Of a stretch of 64,000 nucleotides of DNA, positions 46,832 through 57,792 are shown piece by piece (position 1 is the stretch's first letter; the number at the start of each line of letters is the position of its first letter). A model generated the notes under the pieces. It worked only from the letters and a program-made list of their open reading frames with translations. It had not been told where the DNA came from and ran no database searches. The DNA lies in assembly GCA_963932465.1 (NCBI GenBank), contig OZ010798.1, forward strand, positions 17,902,981-17,966,980. The letters are read 5' to 3'. Position numbers and translations under genes: made by a program. The stretch comes from Maratus speciosus. Taxonomy: Eukaryota; Arthropoda; Arachnida; Araneae; Salticidae.

Positions 46832-47386
46832 AGGGCCGAAACTAGCCTTTTTGTGGATTTTGGCGCCCAACCCACTCCTCCTTGCGAAAATAAAAGTTAT
46901 CGACCGCAAGTAACTTGTGCAAAAAAAGAAGAAAAATCCTTAAAAAATAAAAATCATTTAATAATAAATAAAATGCTAGCAAGAAATATATAAACAACTC
47001 TCCCATAGCTTGAGCGTTAAGAGTCTAAACTAGTCCCGTGAAGAAACTGGATTGCTAATGTTAAACCTACGGGAGCGCTCTTTTTAAAAATTTCTCAATT
47101 GCATATTAATAGTTTTAAATGATTTTTTTCCTTGCTTAGAATAGCTGAGATTGAATTCTAACCGGGTTAGTGTTATATTTTTTTAATTATGGCTGCAGAT
47201 TTTTTTTAATTTAAAGTTACTTTCACTTTTACAAATTTGAAAAGAACGCTCCCATACGTTTAACATTAGCTTGCGAGTTTCTTTGCATGAAACGACAAAA
47301 AAATCTTCATTTGGCGCCTCCCTTCACCTTTCGTTCTGCCCCCCCGGGGCACATGCCCCCTCTGCACTCCCCTAGTTTCGGCCATG
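46832..47386 (-). mobile_element. hAT-type MITE, CAGGGCCGAAACTA family, copy b
   Basis: The left end CAGGGCCGAAACTAGCC and right end CCTAGTTTCGGCCATG are inverted repeats. Flanks AACTGTCT and GACTGTCT form a 7-of-8 target duplication. GGGGCACATGCCCCC near the right end matches the GCATGTGCCC region of copy a, in the opposite orientation. Confidence 0.78.
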
Positions 47387-47479
47387 GACTGTCTGCCTAT
47401 CTGTGTTCCGACGTATGTAAATATACTCAGATTGCCATGTAATTGATATAAGTTATTAAGGTTTACTGTGGAATGCTCG

Positions 47480-48420
47480 GTATTTAAAATGAAGTGCATA
47501 GCATTAATAGTTCATGTACAAAATTAAATTCATTATTTAAAAGAATTCCATTATGTTCTATGGGAAAAAATCCTTCACAATGTATTTTAATGATGTTATA
47601 CCATTTGAAACATATTGAAATTGATATACATCAATGAGGTGCACGAGTAGATAATTAGTGTAGAATATGGTCTACATAGCATTCATGGTTCATTTACAGA
47701 GGCATACAAAAGAATTCGGTTATAGTACTGTGTATAAGTGATAATTTCTGAAAATGAGTTTTCAGTTGTGGTATGAGTTTTAAATTTAACTAATTTTTTG
47801 CATAATACTTCGTGTGCACAAATTCTATAGATCATATGCAGAGCTGCACATAAGTATTATTTCTGTTTATTGGTGGAAATTTCTGAAGCAGAATTCTGAA
47901 CTGTGTTATGAGTTTCATAACTGAATTGCATACTGCATTGTACATTTTCGATCTGTAGATCATATACAGGGCTGCTACATAAGAAATGGTATATATTACA
48001 AATTATAGATGCTAAATGCTGAAATTGGGTTTTTGTATGTGTCTGTTTTCCAAATACTTGCGGGAAGTGAGTTTTTAGTTGTGGTATGAATTTTAAATTC
48101 AACTACTTTTTTGCATATTATTTGATGTGTATAAATTCTATAGATCATATTCAGAACTGCACAAAAGAATTCAATATTTTTCTGTTTATTAATGGAAATT
48201 GCTGAATGAGAATTTTCAACTGTGTTATGAGTTTCCTAACTGAAATAAATCTTTACATACCATGTAGTACATACTGAATCAATGGATCATATACAGGGAT
48301 GCTACATAAGAACTGGGATATTTTACAGATTATAGATGCTAACTGTTGAAATTGGGTTTTCATATTTCAAATTCTGTCTTCCAAATTGTTTGTCTAGACA
48401 TCATCTTTCACCGGTATTTA
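47480..48420. repeat. Diverged tandem repeat of about 310 bp
   Basis: A block reading GTTGTGGTATGA(G/A)TTTTAAATT then TAGATCATATxCAGA(G/A)CTGCAC begins at about 47757 and again near 48070. A sub-unit TAGATCATATACAGGG(C/A)TGCTACATAAGAA lies half a period away (47957, 48287). An eroded earlier unit begins near 47480. No coding. Confidence 0.65.
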
Positions 48421-48918
48421 ACTATTCTGGATGTGTTGAAAAATGTTTCATAATCTTTGTTTGATGCATGTTTTTTTACTCTAGCTTAAATAATAATAAT
48501 AAAAAACTTTGAACTATAAGTCTGTTTAAAGAATGAAGTTAAGGCTTGTTAGCTGCCAGCACACAAATTCCCCTCTCTAATGCTAAATCTATGGCCTTGG
48601 AATGCGTCCGTTTTTTTTTTTTCAAAATTTCTCCTCCACAAATTAAAAATTTTATATTGTCATTCCTTATATGCACTTCTTGAAGAATATTTCTTTCTTT
48701 TTTATTTGACAAAATGTTTCTAAAATATATATTTAATTTTATATTTTAAGTGTTAAAAGCAGGCGAGTTGAAAATAATAATTTCACATTTTAAATAAAAC
48801 AAACAATTTACAGTACATATACATTTAACTTTTGAATTTAAAAACCATTAAAACACCAAATAAAATGAACTAAGACAGACTTGAGCACAGTTAAAAAATA
48901 AAATTTATAAAGAATATA

Positions 48919-51815
48919 CATTAAACCCTCGATTTAACGGACTAATTGGAACTAAGTTGTGTCCATTAAATCGAAAGTCCGTTAAATCGCAAAGTACTAT
49001 TTATAATATTATTTTGTTATAATTATAGTACATATATATATTATTACGTACTTGTAATTACATATATTATTACAGTGCAAATTACATATATATATATAAT
49101 ATATATTTACAATATATACATGTATTGTATATATACAATATATGTATATACATATGTACTACTGTATATATATATAAACACAATACATTACTTTTAATAA
49201 TACAATATTGGTAATGAAATACTAACAAATTAACACATATGTAACTTTTATGGGAATGAAACACTTTTTACACAGAAATAATAATTAATAAACAAACAAT
49301 AAACAAATGGAAAAAAATTACAATGCCCCCAAAACAACAGGCATCATTTTATGTTATTTACATCACATTAAGGTTGCTCCATACTGCTGGATTGAAAAAA
49401 GGCGTCTAGTTTTAGTTGTTTCCCACTTGAATGCTGTTTTTTTATTATAAGAGCTCGAAATTGTCTAAAGTGTTTATAATATGCAAACACTTTGGGATCT
49501 GAAGATGCCCCTATGTAAGTAATGACGTCATCCATATGCTCTCGTACTGTAGATAATTTCAGTCGAAATTCGCTTAATTTTTCTTTCTTGTCGTCCTCGA
49601 CCTCATCTTCATTATCATCATGCAGAATACTTTCTGCGATCTCCTCCTCATTTAGAATCTGGTAGCCTGGATCTGCTTCTTCATTCTCGAGCCACTGTTC
49701 TATATCTTTCTCAGGGATATGATCACCAGCCTCCATTATTGTACTCTTAAAATCCGAAATCTCAAACCCTGTAAAATCGTATTCAGGATCTGCGTCGTTG
49801 AGTAGTTTTGACCAGCCGTTAGCCAGTGTGGATACCTTCACCTCCCTCCACGCAGCAGCAAAGTTAATGATAGCTGATTTTAAATTGTAGGTGCGCAAAT
49901 TTTGCAGCGTTCTGGCTCCTCTCAAATCTTCTACTGCATCATTTTCATTTTCCAACACTACCATTACTTCTTCAAGGAATTTCTTCTTATAAATCCTCTT
50001 GCAGACAACAATGACTCCTTGGTCCATCGATTGAATTAATGAAGTTGTGTTTGGAGGAAGGAAATCACATTTTATTCGTCCATCCCTACTAACTAACTTT
50101 TCCGCGTTAGGGTGGCAGGGGGCATTATCAAGGAGTAATAGAGCTTTTACTTCGTGGGAAGGTATTTTCATAACTTCTTCTTGATAGTGACGCACGGCAG
50201 GAACAAACTGGTTAAAAAAACAATCAGAAAAATTATCGCCTGTGAACCAAGCATTCTTTGAACTAGAATAGATGACTGGCAGTTGTTGCATACTAATATT
50301 TTTTAGAGCACGCGGTTTCCTGGGCTTTCCAACTACCATTGGTTTAAGACGATGACTACCATCAGCATTAGCACAAAGGAGTGCTGAAATACGCTCCTTG
50401 TTTAGCTTGCGGCCAGGCGTCTAGGCATCATGTTTGTACGCCAAGGTACTTTCCGGCACAGAACGTTGTACGCCAAGGTACTTTCCGGCACAGAACAAAA
50501 TAGAGTCCTGTCTCGTTAGCATTGTATAACTGACACAAAAGTAGGCCCTCGGATTCTATCAGTTTCTTTATCTTTTTTCGAAAAGGTTCCACCTGTTCGA
50601 TGTCGGCGCTTAAAGATTCACCGCATGTTTTCCTGTTAGTGAAACCATGGCGTTTACGAAAGCGCCAAAGCCAACCATCACTTGCACGAAATGTCACTAA
50701 ACCCATATGTTTCGCCAATTTTTCTGCGGCTGCCCGCAACTCAACACTACGGACGACGACGCCACTTGACCGCTGTTGTACAAACCATTTGTATACTGCC
50801 TCCTCCAGGTTTTTATTTTGAGCCACTTTTACATGTTTCCTGTCCGCCACTGAGAAACCGCTTTTTTAATCACCCACGCTGTATTTAAGGGACTAGTTTT
50901 TTCCTTATTCTTGCGAATGTCTGAAACGGTTTGTTTTTTAACTCCGTATAGTTCGCAAACACGTGCGACCGACACACCACTCTCCAACTTCTCTATCAAC
51001 TCAAGTTTCTGTTTTATAGATAAATTAACGCGTTTCCGTTTAATATTACAAGCCATTTCAAAAAAGCACTAGTAGCAAAATACACTTGTGAAGTGAAGCA
51101 GAAATGGATCGTGGGTACGCTAGCGCATGCATAGAACGAAAAGCATATCACATGGCCGCATAGGTCGCCAGCATCATTGCGCATGCTTAGAACGAAAACC
51201 ACGCTGCAGTTAGAATCAAATCGCGCGCTTTCGGCGCTTCGTGTTCTTTCCCTTTTTTTAAGGTTTCGTTCATTTGATCACGAGACATTGTGTCGCCACA
51301 GATATAATAAATATTTTTTTATTTTACCGAGAAACCGCTTTTTAAAAATAGTAAAAAGAAATGCTTTGTCGTTGTTCATTTCTCGATTTTTTACATATAA
51401 AAGCTTAAAAGAGGGTTGCGTGTTGATTCTCAAGTAGGGGAGGGGGAGGGGGGCAGTAATACTTTTTTTTTCGAAGCGTGTTCCATCGTTTTAGAAGCTG
51501 TTTTATCATGGAGGCTTCCAGTAAATAATAGTGATAAATAAATATTTGACATTTGTCAAATATAAAAATTTGAAATACGGGCGTTGAATTTCAGGTTAGG
51601 GAGAGGGGAATAATTTTAAATTAATGATTTTGATTCGTTAATTTAAGGATAAAGTGTTTTAAAAGGGATATTAAACGAAACCCTCTGTGCGATCTGCGAT
51701 CACACTTACCCAATTGTTTTACTTTAATTTTTGTTTAATTTTTATTTTTTTTTTAATTAGTCCGTTGAATCAGAAAGTCCGTTGAACCGAGGTCCGTTAA
51801 ATCGAGGGTTTACTG
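48919..51815 (-). mobile_element. Tigger/pogo DNA transposon
   Basis: TA flanks both ends (48917-48918, 51816-51817). The inverted ends share TAAACCCTCGATTTAACGGA. The 2.9-kb length fits Tigger elements. It encodes a broken transposase on the - strand. Duplicated GCGCATGC(A/T)TAGAACGAAAA near 51123 and 51178 lies upstream of the transposase start, a possible promoter region. It inserted into the left arm of the Penelope-like element. Confidence 0.92.
49368..51056 (-). pseudogene. Tigger transposase (CENP-B HTH plus DDE_1), inactivated
   Basis: Order from the start at 51056: a CENP-B-type helix-turn-helix (LSIKQKLELIEKLESG, VARVCELYGVKKQTVSDI); after a frameshift near 50850, the second DNA-binding domain (YKWFVQQRSSG, WLWRFRKRHGF); then the DDE_1 domain. 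The first catalytic motif reads YNANETGL where the family has an ADETGL core, so the catalytic Asp is Asn. The second and third are normal (LLLLDNAPCHP; SLIQSMDQGV). A 32-bp tandem duplication at 50434-50497 shifts the frame, and a TAG stands in the segment before PGRKLNKERIS. The acidic C-terminal tail follows. At least four independent lesions make it non-functional. Confidence 0.92.
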
Positions 51816-51860
51816 TACTTAAAAACAATTAAAAATACAATATGTAAATGTTTCGCCAAG

Positions 51861-52169
51861 CGTGTTGTTTATATTATTCTTTGTAAAGATTGCAATAGTG
51901 TTTATATTGGTGAAACTGGTAGATCATTGGAAATTCGTTTAAAAGAACATACTTGTGCTTTAAAAAAGGGTAATTTGAATTCAAAAATTGTCCAGCATTC
52001 ACTTCAAACGAATCACATTCCGCTCATTGCGAACGCCAGTATTTTGAAATCGGGTTGCAACAATTACCATGGTGGATTGCTCCTTGAGGCTTGGTTCACT
52101 GAATTGTGGTCGCAGGCTTTGAATGATGCTCGTTCTGTCCCTAGTGAATATTGTTCGTTTTTAAAATAA
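51861..52169 (+). pseudogene. Penelope-like GIY-YIG endonuclease domain fragment
   Basis: An open frame to the stop at 52169 encodes KRVVYIILCKDCNS, then VYIGETGRSLEIRLKEH, QHSLQTNH and LLLEAWFTELW. These match the order of the GIY-YIG nuclease of Penelope-like retroelements: the YIG core, the catalytic Arg (IRLKEH), a His-rich segment and the Glu of LLEAW. The enzyme nicks target DNA for integration. The reverse-transcriptase part that should precede it is absent; upstream sequence is the inverted arm instead. No stop interrupts the remaining 100 or so codons. Confidence 0.85.
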
Positions 52170-52224
52170 CTAACTGTAACTGTTTTTGATTTGTTCTGTC
52201 ATTTGAAATGCAATGGATATTTTT

Positions 52225-52267
52225 TGTACTGATGATGCCTTGCATGTCGCTTGGCAAAACGTTTACA
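52225..52267 (+). ncRNA. Hammerhead-ribozyme-like sequence, Penelope-like element 1
   Basis: Stem I TGTA/TACA, core CTGATGA, stem II GCC/GGC with a long loop, then AAAA where GAAA is required, and a minimal stem III around ACGT. The inverted arm (51848-51856, read on the - strand) keeps GCGAAAC, so the ancestral core was probably intact. Penelope-like terminal repeats are known to carry minimal hammerheads. This copy is likely inactive because of the G12 change. Confidence 0.6.
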
Positions 52268-52705
52268 TATTGTATTTTTAATTGTTTTTAAGTATATTCT
52301 TTATCAATTTTATTTTTTAGCTGTGCTCAAGTCTGTCTTAGTTTATTTTATTTGGTGTTTTAAAACAAATAATGTATTTTAAAAATATTTTGTTCAATAA
52401 AAAAGAAATACACATTCTTCAAGAAGATCATACAAAAAGAAGAAGGTAAAAAATGTTAATTCCCTGAGGAGAAATTTGAAAAAAAAGGATGCATTCCGAG
52501 CCCTTAGGTTTAGCATTAGAGAGGGGAGTTCCCAGCTTGACTGGTGAGGAGCCTTAAGTAGATTTCAAATGACTACCACAGCGAAGCAAAACTAATTAAA
52601 AACTATTTTCTAGTTCCAAGTATGCATGGGTGCATGAAACTATTACATTGTAAACTGTACCCAATCGAACAAATAAATAATATAAGTTTCTACTAATAAA
52701 GAGAA

Positions 52706-52975
52706 AGAAAGTTTTTCAACTGGGTAAATCATATTCATAGTTAGAGTAGCACAGTTGAAGTCTATTCCAATGAAACTAGTGTAGCAGTTTGCAGCCATAT
52801 CAACAAATAAGAATGAATTATGTCATCCAAATACCGTCCAGATAGGTTAAATGGTAGAGAATTGGCACGGCACGCCAAGGTATCTAGGTTCAAGTCCTGG
52901 TCTTAACATGTTTCACTCGGTTAGAATAGACCTCAACAATGCTACTCCAACTATGAATATGGAATTTTTACTTTC
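52706..52975. repeat. Palindrome around a third tRNA-headed SINE
   Basis: The body segment near 52730-52785 (ATATTCATAGTTAGAGTAGC, TTGAAGTCTATTCCAA) recurs inverted at about 52912-52970 (TAGAATAGACCTCAACAATG, CTACTCCAACTATGAATAT). A tRNA-like head (52836-52907) with GGTTAAATGGTAGAGAATTG and the B box GGTTCAAGTCC lies between. Confidence 0.65.
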
Positions 52976-53223
52976 TGTCACATATTCATAAAATTGGAAG
53001 ATATTTAAAATCTTAACAAAAATTCTCTTTGTAGGAACAAATTATGTATTTGTATGAATTATGTCAAATTTTGTATGAACTATGTATGAAAAATTCTCTT
53101 TGTTTATTTTATTCTCTTCTTTGTATGAACACAAATATATCATGAAATCTTTCCAAAGTTGTTTTCTAAAAAAAAGTTGGCTATTTAAATCCTTAAAGGG
53201 TGGTAGGATATCATATGAGGGTC

Positions 53224-53466
53224 TCACAACCATAGTAGACCAAGTCCATTATGAAATCAAAATGAGATAGTCCATTTAGAAGGTACATAAAATCTGTTTT
53301 ATCCACTCCCACAGTAAACCAAGTCTGTAAACAGATGACATATATGAGACAGTATGTGAAAACAGACTTGGTTCACAGTGGGAGTAGATAAAACAGATTT
53401 TATGTACCTTCTAAATGGACTATCTCATTTTGATTTCAAAATGGACTTGGTCTACTATGGTTGTGA
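53224..53466. repeat. Near-perfect palindrome, 105-bp arms
   Basis: The left arm 53224-53338 and right arm 53362-53466 match almost completely (ACCATAGTAGACCAAGTCCA inward; TTAGAAGGTACATAAAATCT in mid-arm), with a spacer of about 24 bp. No tRNA head and no coding. Transcribed, it would make a long hairpin RNA. Confidence 0.85.
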
Positions 53467-53870
53467 ACCACTCATAAATTCCACGTTTTAATTCCAAAAT
53501 AACACATTGACATCAGGTTTTGAACTAAAATTTTCCTTTTATAATATACGTGAAGGTTTTGCATCATTCCAAATAAATTTGTTTGTAATTCTGGTGTCAA
53601 TCAATCCTTTCAACATTTTAGCAACAGAAATAGTTTGCCCCTGAAAGGGTTAAGAATCATTTATAAATAAACATTTATATAGAAATAAACATTCATTTCA
53701 TCCTTGTTGAGATATAATATTTAATCAGAATCCGATGAAAAACATCACAAGTCTTTAATACTAAAGACTACATACAGAAAACACATACAGTAACACAACA
53801 TAGAATAGAACATCGACAAAAAAATTCAAAACAATAACACTGTTGCCACTTATAATCACATAACTTACTA
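53467..53870. other. Non-coding, nothing recognised
   Basis: AT-rich sequence between the palindrome and the Tigger-type derivative. Confidence 0.4.
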
Positions 53871-54889
53871 CAGTATGGGACCCGTTATCCAGAATGCTCC
53901 AAAAACCAGAATGCAAAATGCTAACCGGAAAAAAAATGTTTCATTTCAAAAACATGAAATTAAAGATATATTTTATGTCAAGCATGGGGTACAGCAGACA
54001 GATATACACTCATCCATGGGTGGTACAATTTGTGGTCATTTGCAATATTTTTTTATAGTGTAAATGAGCATGAAGACTTTATAAAATTTCCAAGGAGAAG
54101 GAAATTATTACAGATTTACTAGACTAAGCTAAAAAACGTTCATGTTCAGAAGCTCAATTGTTGGATCAAGAATCAGTAGAAGATTGTCTAATTCCAAAAT
54201 AACACGATACTTTTGTAATGATGATGATACTTTTGTAAGTCATCAGATGACTGGCAGTGATATTTGTGACATAAGGACAAATGATATGTCTAATGGACGT
54301 GATGAAGACCAGCAAAATGATGTAGGTAAAAAAATTCAAATGAGGTACTGATATTTTTCTACTGAACAACTGATTTGTGGAATGCAGCAAAGAAGCTACT
54401 TCCATGAACAGTCCATGATCATGTCAGTATAGATGATACAGGAGTAATTAGTGCAAGAGACACACTATAAGCAACCAACTTTAATAAAAATGTTCTAAAA
54501 ATCGAAATCAGAGGATTAGTGTTCCCGTGTCTTAATATTTTAATGTAATTATTTTAAAATTTGAATTGTAATTTAGAATGCTTATTATTTTGTGTAAATC
54601 TTAATAAAAATGCTCTAGTAATTCAAATCAAAGAATTTTGCTCTCAAGTCTTATATGTCAATGTAATTTTCTTTTTAATTTTGAATGGTTTTTTTTATTT
54701 TGTGCAAATAAGTTATTAAAGTAACAATTTCGTAATTATGAATTTACATACATTATTCATATTTTATATATTTCATACCGTCATTCTGTACTATTCTTAA
54801 TACTTATAGTAAAGTGTTCCAAATTACCTTAAAATTCTTATCCAGAATATATCACATGCCAAGCATTCTGGATAATAGATCCTATACTG
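53871..54889 (+). mobile_element. Internally deleted Tigger-type element, family 4
   Basis: TA flanks both ends. The ends CAGTATGGGACCCGTTATCC and GGATAATAGATCCTATACTG are inverted repeats (imperfect), and both adjoin AGAATGCT/AGCATTCT. A segment at 54240-54340 (SHQMTGSDICDIRTND, NGRDEDQQND) resembles the acidic C-terminal region of Tigger transposases; no catalytic domain remains. Confidence 0.75.
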
Positions 54890-55216
54890 TATAAGGTTAC
54901 AGATACAAATAATGTGCAATAATTACATTACTTCTCAACAATCCTTAAACATATGAATGAAAATATTCGAGAAATTGAAGCATGCTTTAATAAAAATAAA
55001 TCCAGGCATGCTTTGCACGACATATTTTCTTTAATTAGATATTAAGAAAATTGCAAAACATCTATCTCAAGGCAATTAATTTTAGAAGGTAGATCATAAA
55101 CTTCAAAAAATAAAATATACAAATGCATAAAATTTAATAAAACAAATGTAAAATAATGAATATGAACTTTAAAAAGCTCACCGTTTTACTTAAAAGGTAA
55201 CAAAAACAATAAAATA

Positions 55217-57157
55217 CAGGGTGTCCGGTCTCAACAGTGTCCAATGGCTAATTCCTAAACCGTTAGTCATAGACATATAGTTCCAATTAGAAAAATGCTT
55301 TAAATCAGATAAAGAAATATTTTAAAAGCGATTTGGGTCAATAAAAACATTTCTTAAAAAATTACGAAATTTAAATTTTTATACGGTCCCCCGGTCCTAT
55401 AAGTTATATTTAGTAAAATTTTCCTATTACACTGACAAGTAAGACAAAAAAAATCCCATTCATATGACACTAAAATTGTGCGAGTTATGAAACTTTAAAA
55501 ATGCATGACTTATGCCACTTTTCTACTCTGAAAACAAATGAGTTCGGCTTGGCTTTGAGGGGTCATATTCCAAGCGCTTAAAGTATTCGAAGATCTCATT
55601 TCATGCGTATTCGCGCTTTGAGAAAAATCGTACAAGTATTACGATTAAGTTAACATTTATTAAGTTTCAGATTGGCTGAAATAACATATGTTTTATTTTG
55701 TTAGAATTTGAGGCTGTTTCTTTTATGATTTCTTTAAATAAAATTATGTTATATTTATAAGTTTTTATGTTACTTCAACGATCTTATGTATGTTTTTCCA
55801 GTTCAAAATTTGTATTCGAACTTTAACCCACTTTCAAATATCCGAACGAGATTACATTTTACATACTGGCGCAAATCTGATAACAATCTAATAAATATTA
55901 TTATGATTTTCGGTGGTTACCACTTATACTTATTTCATAGGATAACACAAAAAATTTCGGATAGATTTCCGCCAAGAAGTTTATGAAAAAGAAGTTTATG
56001 AAATATTAGATAATACAAGACGGAGATTGTTGGGTTTTTTAACTTTTATGTATTTTTTAGCACTGAATCCGAAAATTGCCTTAATTTTTAATCATCATGT
56101 CAGGATATTTCGCAAATCCTAAATTGTCGAATTTAAAGAATAACAAAAATCTGGTACTATAAAGTAGAGGAGATGGTTGTATTTTTTAACTTTAGATAAT
56201 AGATTTTTGCGTACTTTTTAGCACTAAATCTGAAAATGACTTTCATTTTTAACCATCACTTTACAATTTTTTTGCAAATGTGTAAGTTAAAATATAGCGA
56301 AAATATCATACTATAAAACATATGTAAAACTTTTTTTATTTTATTTTATTCAATAATTTATTCGATATTTTTGCTTATTTTGGGATTCTTACAGCTGGGT
56401 GGTGTGATGAGATGGGGGAGGAGATTAAATTTCAACTTTGAACTTTTTAACTTTGATATTTACAATTTGCGAAAAATCTTGATGTGATGGCTAAAAATGA
56501 AGGCCAATTCAGCGGTACAGGATTCAGCGGTACAGAATACATAAGAATCAATTATCAAAAGGTAAAAAACATGAAATAACGCAACTTTTGCAGGCTAGTG
56601 TAATCTAATAATATTTTAAAATACGTATCATTTTGTAAAGAATTGAGGCTGTTAATTTAGCATCATTTTATTTAACAAAAATTCTGTTTTTTTCTTTCTT
56701 CTTAAATGTGTATTACAAATTGTATATTTTGCATTAATATGTCAGAATGATTAAAGATTTCAAATTTATATTGCAATGTTAATTTTACTCTCAACCATTC
56801 TTTAATATATCTGACGAAATTATGTTTCGACTAAATTTGTGAATGACCAATTTGCAGCAAAAAATATGCTCCAACTTTAAACAGGTATTACTCGGTCAAT
56901 TTTAATCGTAGAACAACGGGACGTTTTTGTATTACTTGTCAGTGTAATAGGAAAATTTTACTAAATATAACTTATAGGACCGGGGGACCGTATAAAAATT
57001 TAAATTTCGTAATTTTTGAAGAAATGTTTTTATTGACCCAAATCACTTTTAAAATATTTCTTTACCTGATTTAAAACATTTTTCTAATTGGAACTATATG
57101 TCTATGACTAACGGTTTAGGAATTAGCCATTGGACACCGTTGAGACCGGACACCCTG
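55217..57157. mobile_element. 1.9-kb element with 226-bp inverted repeats, no transposase
   Basis: The terminal repeats 55217-55442 and 56932-57157 begin CAGGGTGTCCGGTCTCAACA (right end CAACGG) and match almost base for base. TA flanks both ends. The CAGGG start and TA target recall the mariner element at 13687, but the repeats are otherwise different. The AT-rich interior has a diverged internal duplication (about 56025-56110 and 56185-56275, both with TTTTTAGCACT(G/A)AATC). No transposase is encoded, so it depended on another copy. Confidence 0.88.
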
Positions 57158-57196
57158 TATATGTTACAAGTTAAAAATATACATTTTATTTAAAAT

Positions 57197-57242
57197 TTCT
57201 TAGTACTTTCGGCCTGCAATTCCTGCGGTCCTCGTCAGAGAA
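57197..57242 (-). ncRNA. Hammerhead ribozyme, Penelope-like element 2
   Basis: On the - strand: stem I TTCT/AGAA, core CTGACGA, stem II GG-A-CCGCA/TGC-A-GGCC with loop GGAAT, core GAA, then a minimal stem III AGTACT (A-U, G-C, loop TA) and A as the cleavage nucleotide. Every conserved core position of the hammerhead (CUGANGA, GAA, NUH) is intact. Stem III with two base pairs is the form reported for Penelope-like elements, where it is thought to work best as dimers. The second arm near 58587 has only the 3' half, with GAAA changed to TAAA. Confidence 0.75.
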
Positions 57243-57792
57243 CAGTTTTATAATCAACCCCAATCTACAACCACGTGTGAGACACGTGGTCTTGTATTCG
57301 GGCCAAAACTGATTATCACAGGCCTGGCCCGTAGTACATCGGTCGGCCAAACGTAAATATTACGGGCAAGGCCTGCAATACAATGATGGAGCCAAATGTA
57401 AATATCACGGGCATGGCCGTGGTGCGAGAGTAAAGACTAACGGGATTACTAATAAACCTTTTGTGGTATATCTACCTCAGTTATTACAGCTCTATATATA
57501 CTTGTAATTCCCCCCTCGGGATTGCACTAACACTCTAAAGCGAAAGCTGAGTTTCCGAGGTGGTCATCGCTATATTTGTAATTACTTATCAAATATTCCA
57601 CAAATTTAAACTAGTTTTATCTTGCACATGTATTTACATTCCGTAAGTCGTGTGCGTTTGGTACAACTTAGAACCGATTTGCCGAACCCTGGGATGTCTC
57701 GAAGGCTGCGCGATCATGTTTACGTTTTGGACCGAGGCTGTTGAAATGTAAATCGTAGGTTAAGGAATTAATTGCTGTTTCATTCATACAAA

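Larger units (their letters stand above)
48536..52560 (+). mobile_element. Penelope-like element fragment with inverted arms, split by a Tigger
   Basis: The right part holds a GIY-YIG reading frame (51861-52169), a hammerhead-like sequence and a 3' region to about 52560. The left arm (48536-48918 plus 51816-51862) is the inverted copy of that 3' region: for example CTTGAGCACAG near 48883 pairs with CTGTGCTCAAG near 52320, and the TTAGCATTAGAGAGGGGA blocks near 48577 and 52510. Removing the Tigger at its TA site restores a continuous left arm. Inverted terminal segments are known for Penelope-like retroelements. The reverse transcriptase is missing. Confidence 0.75.

Noticed and set aside
49020..49180. 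Possible regulatory (AT)n array
   Set aside because: Simple TATA/ATAT low complexity inside the 3' part of the Tigger element; no further signal.
51177..51437. 86-residue + strand frame
   Set aside because: Antisense to the upstream region of the Tigger transposase with no domain; it is a by-product of a GC-richer promoter-like stretch.
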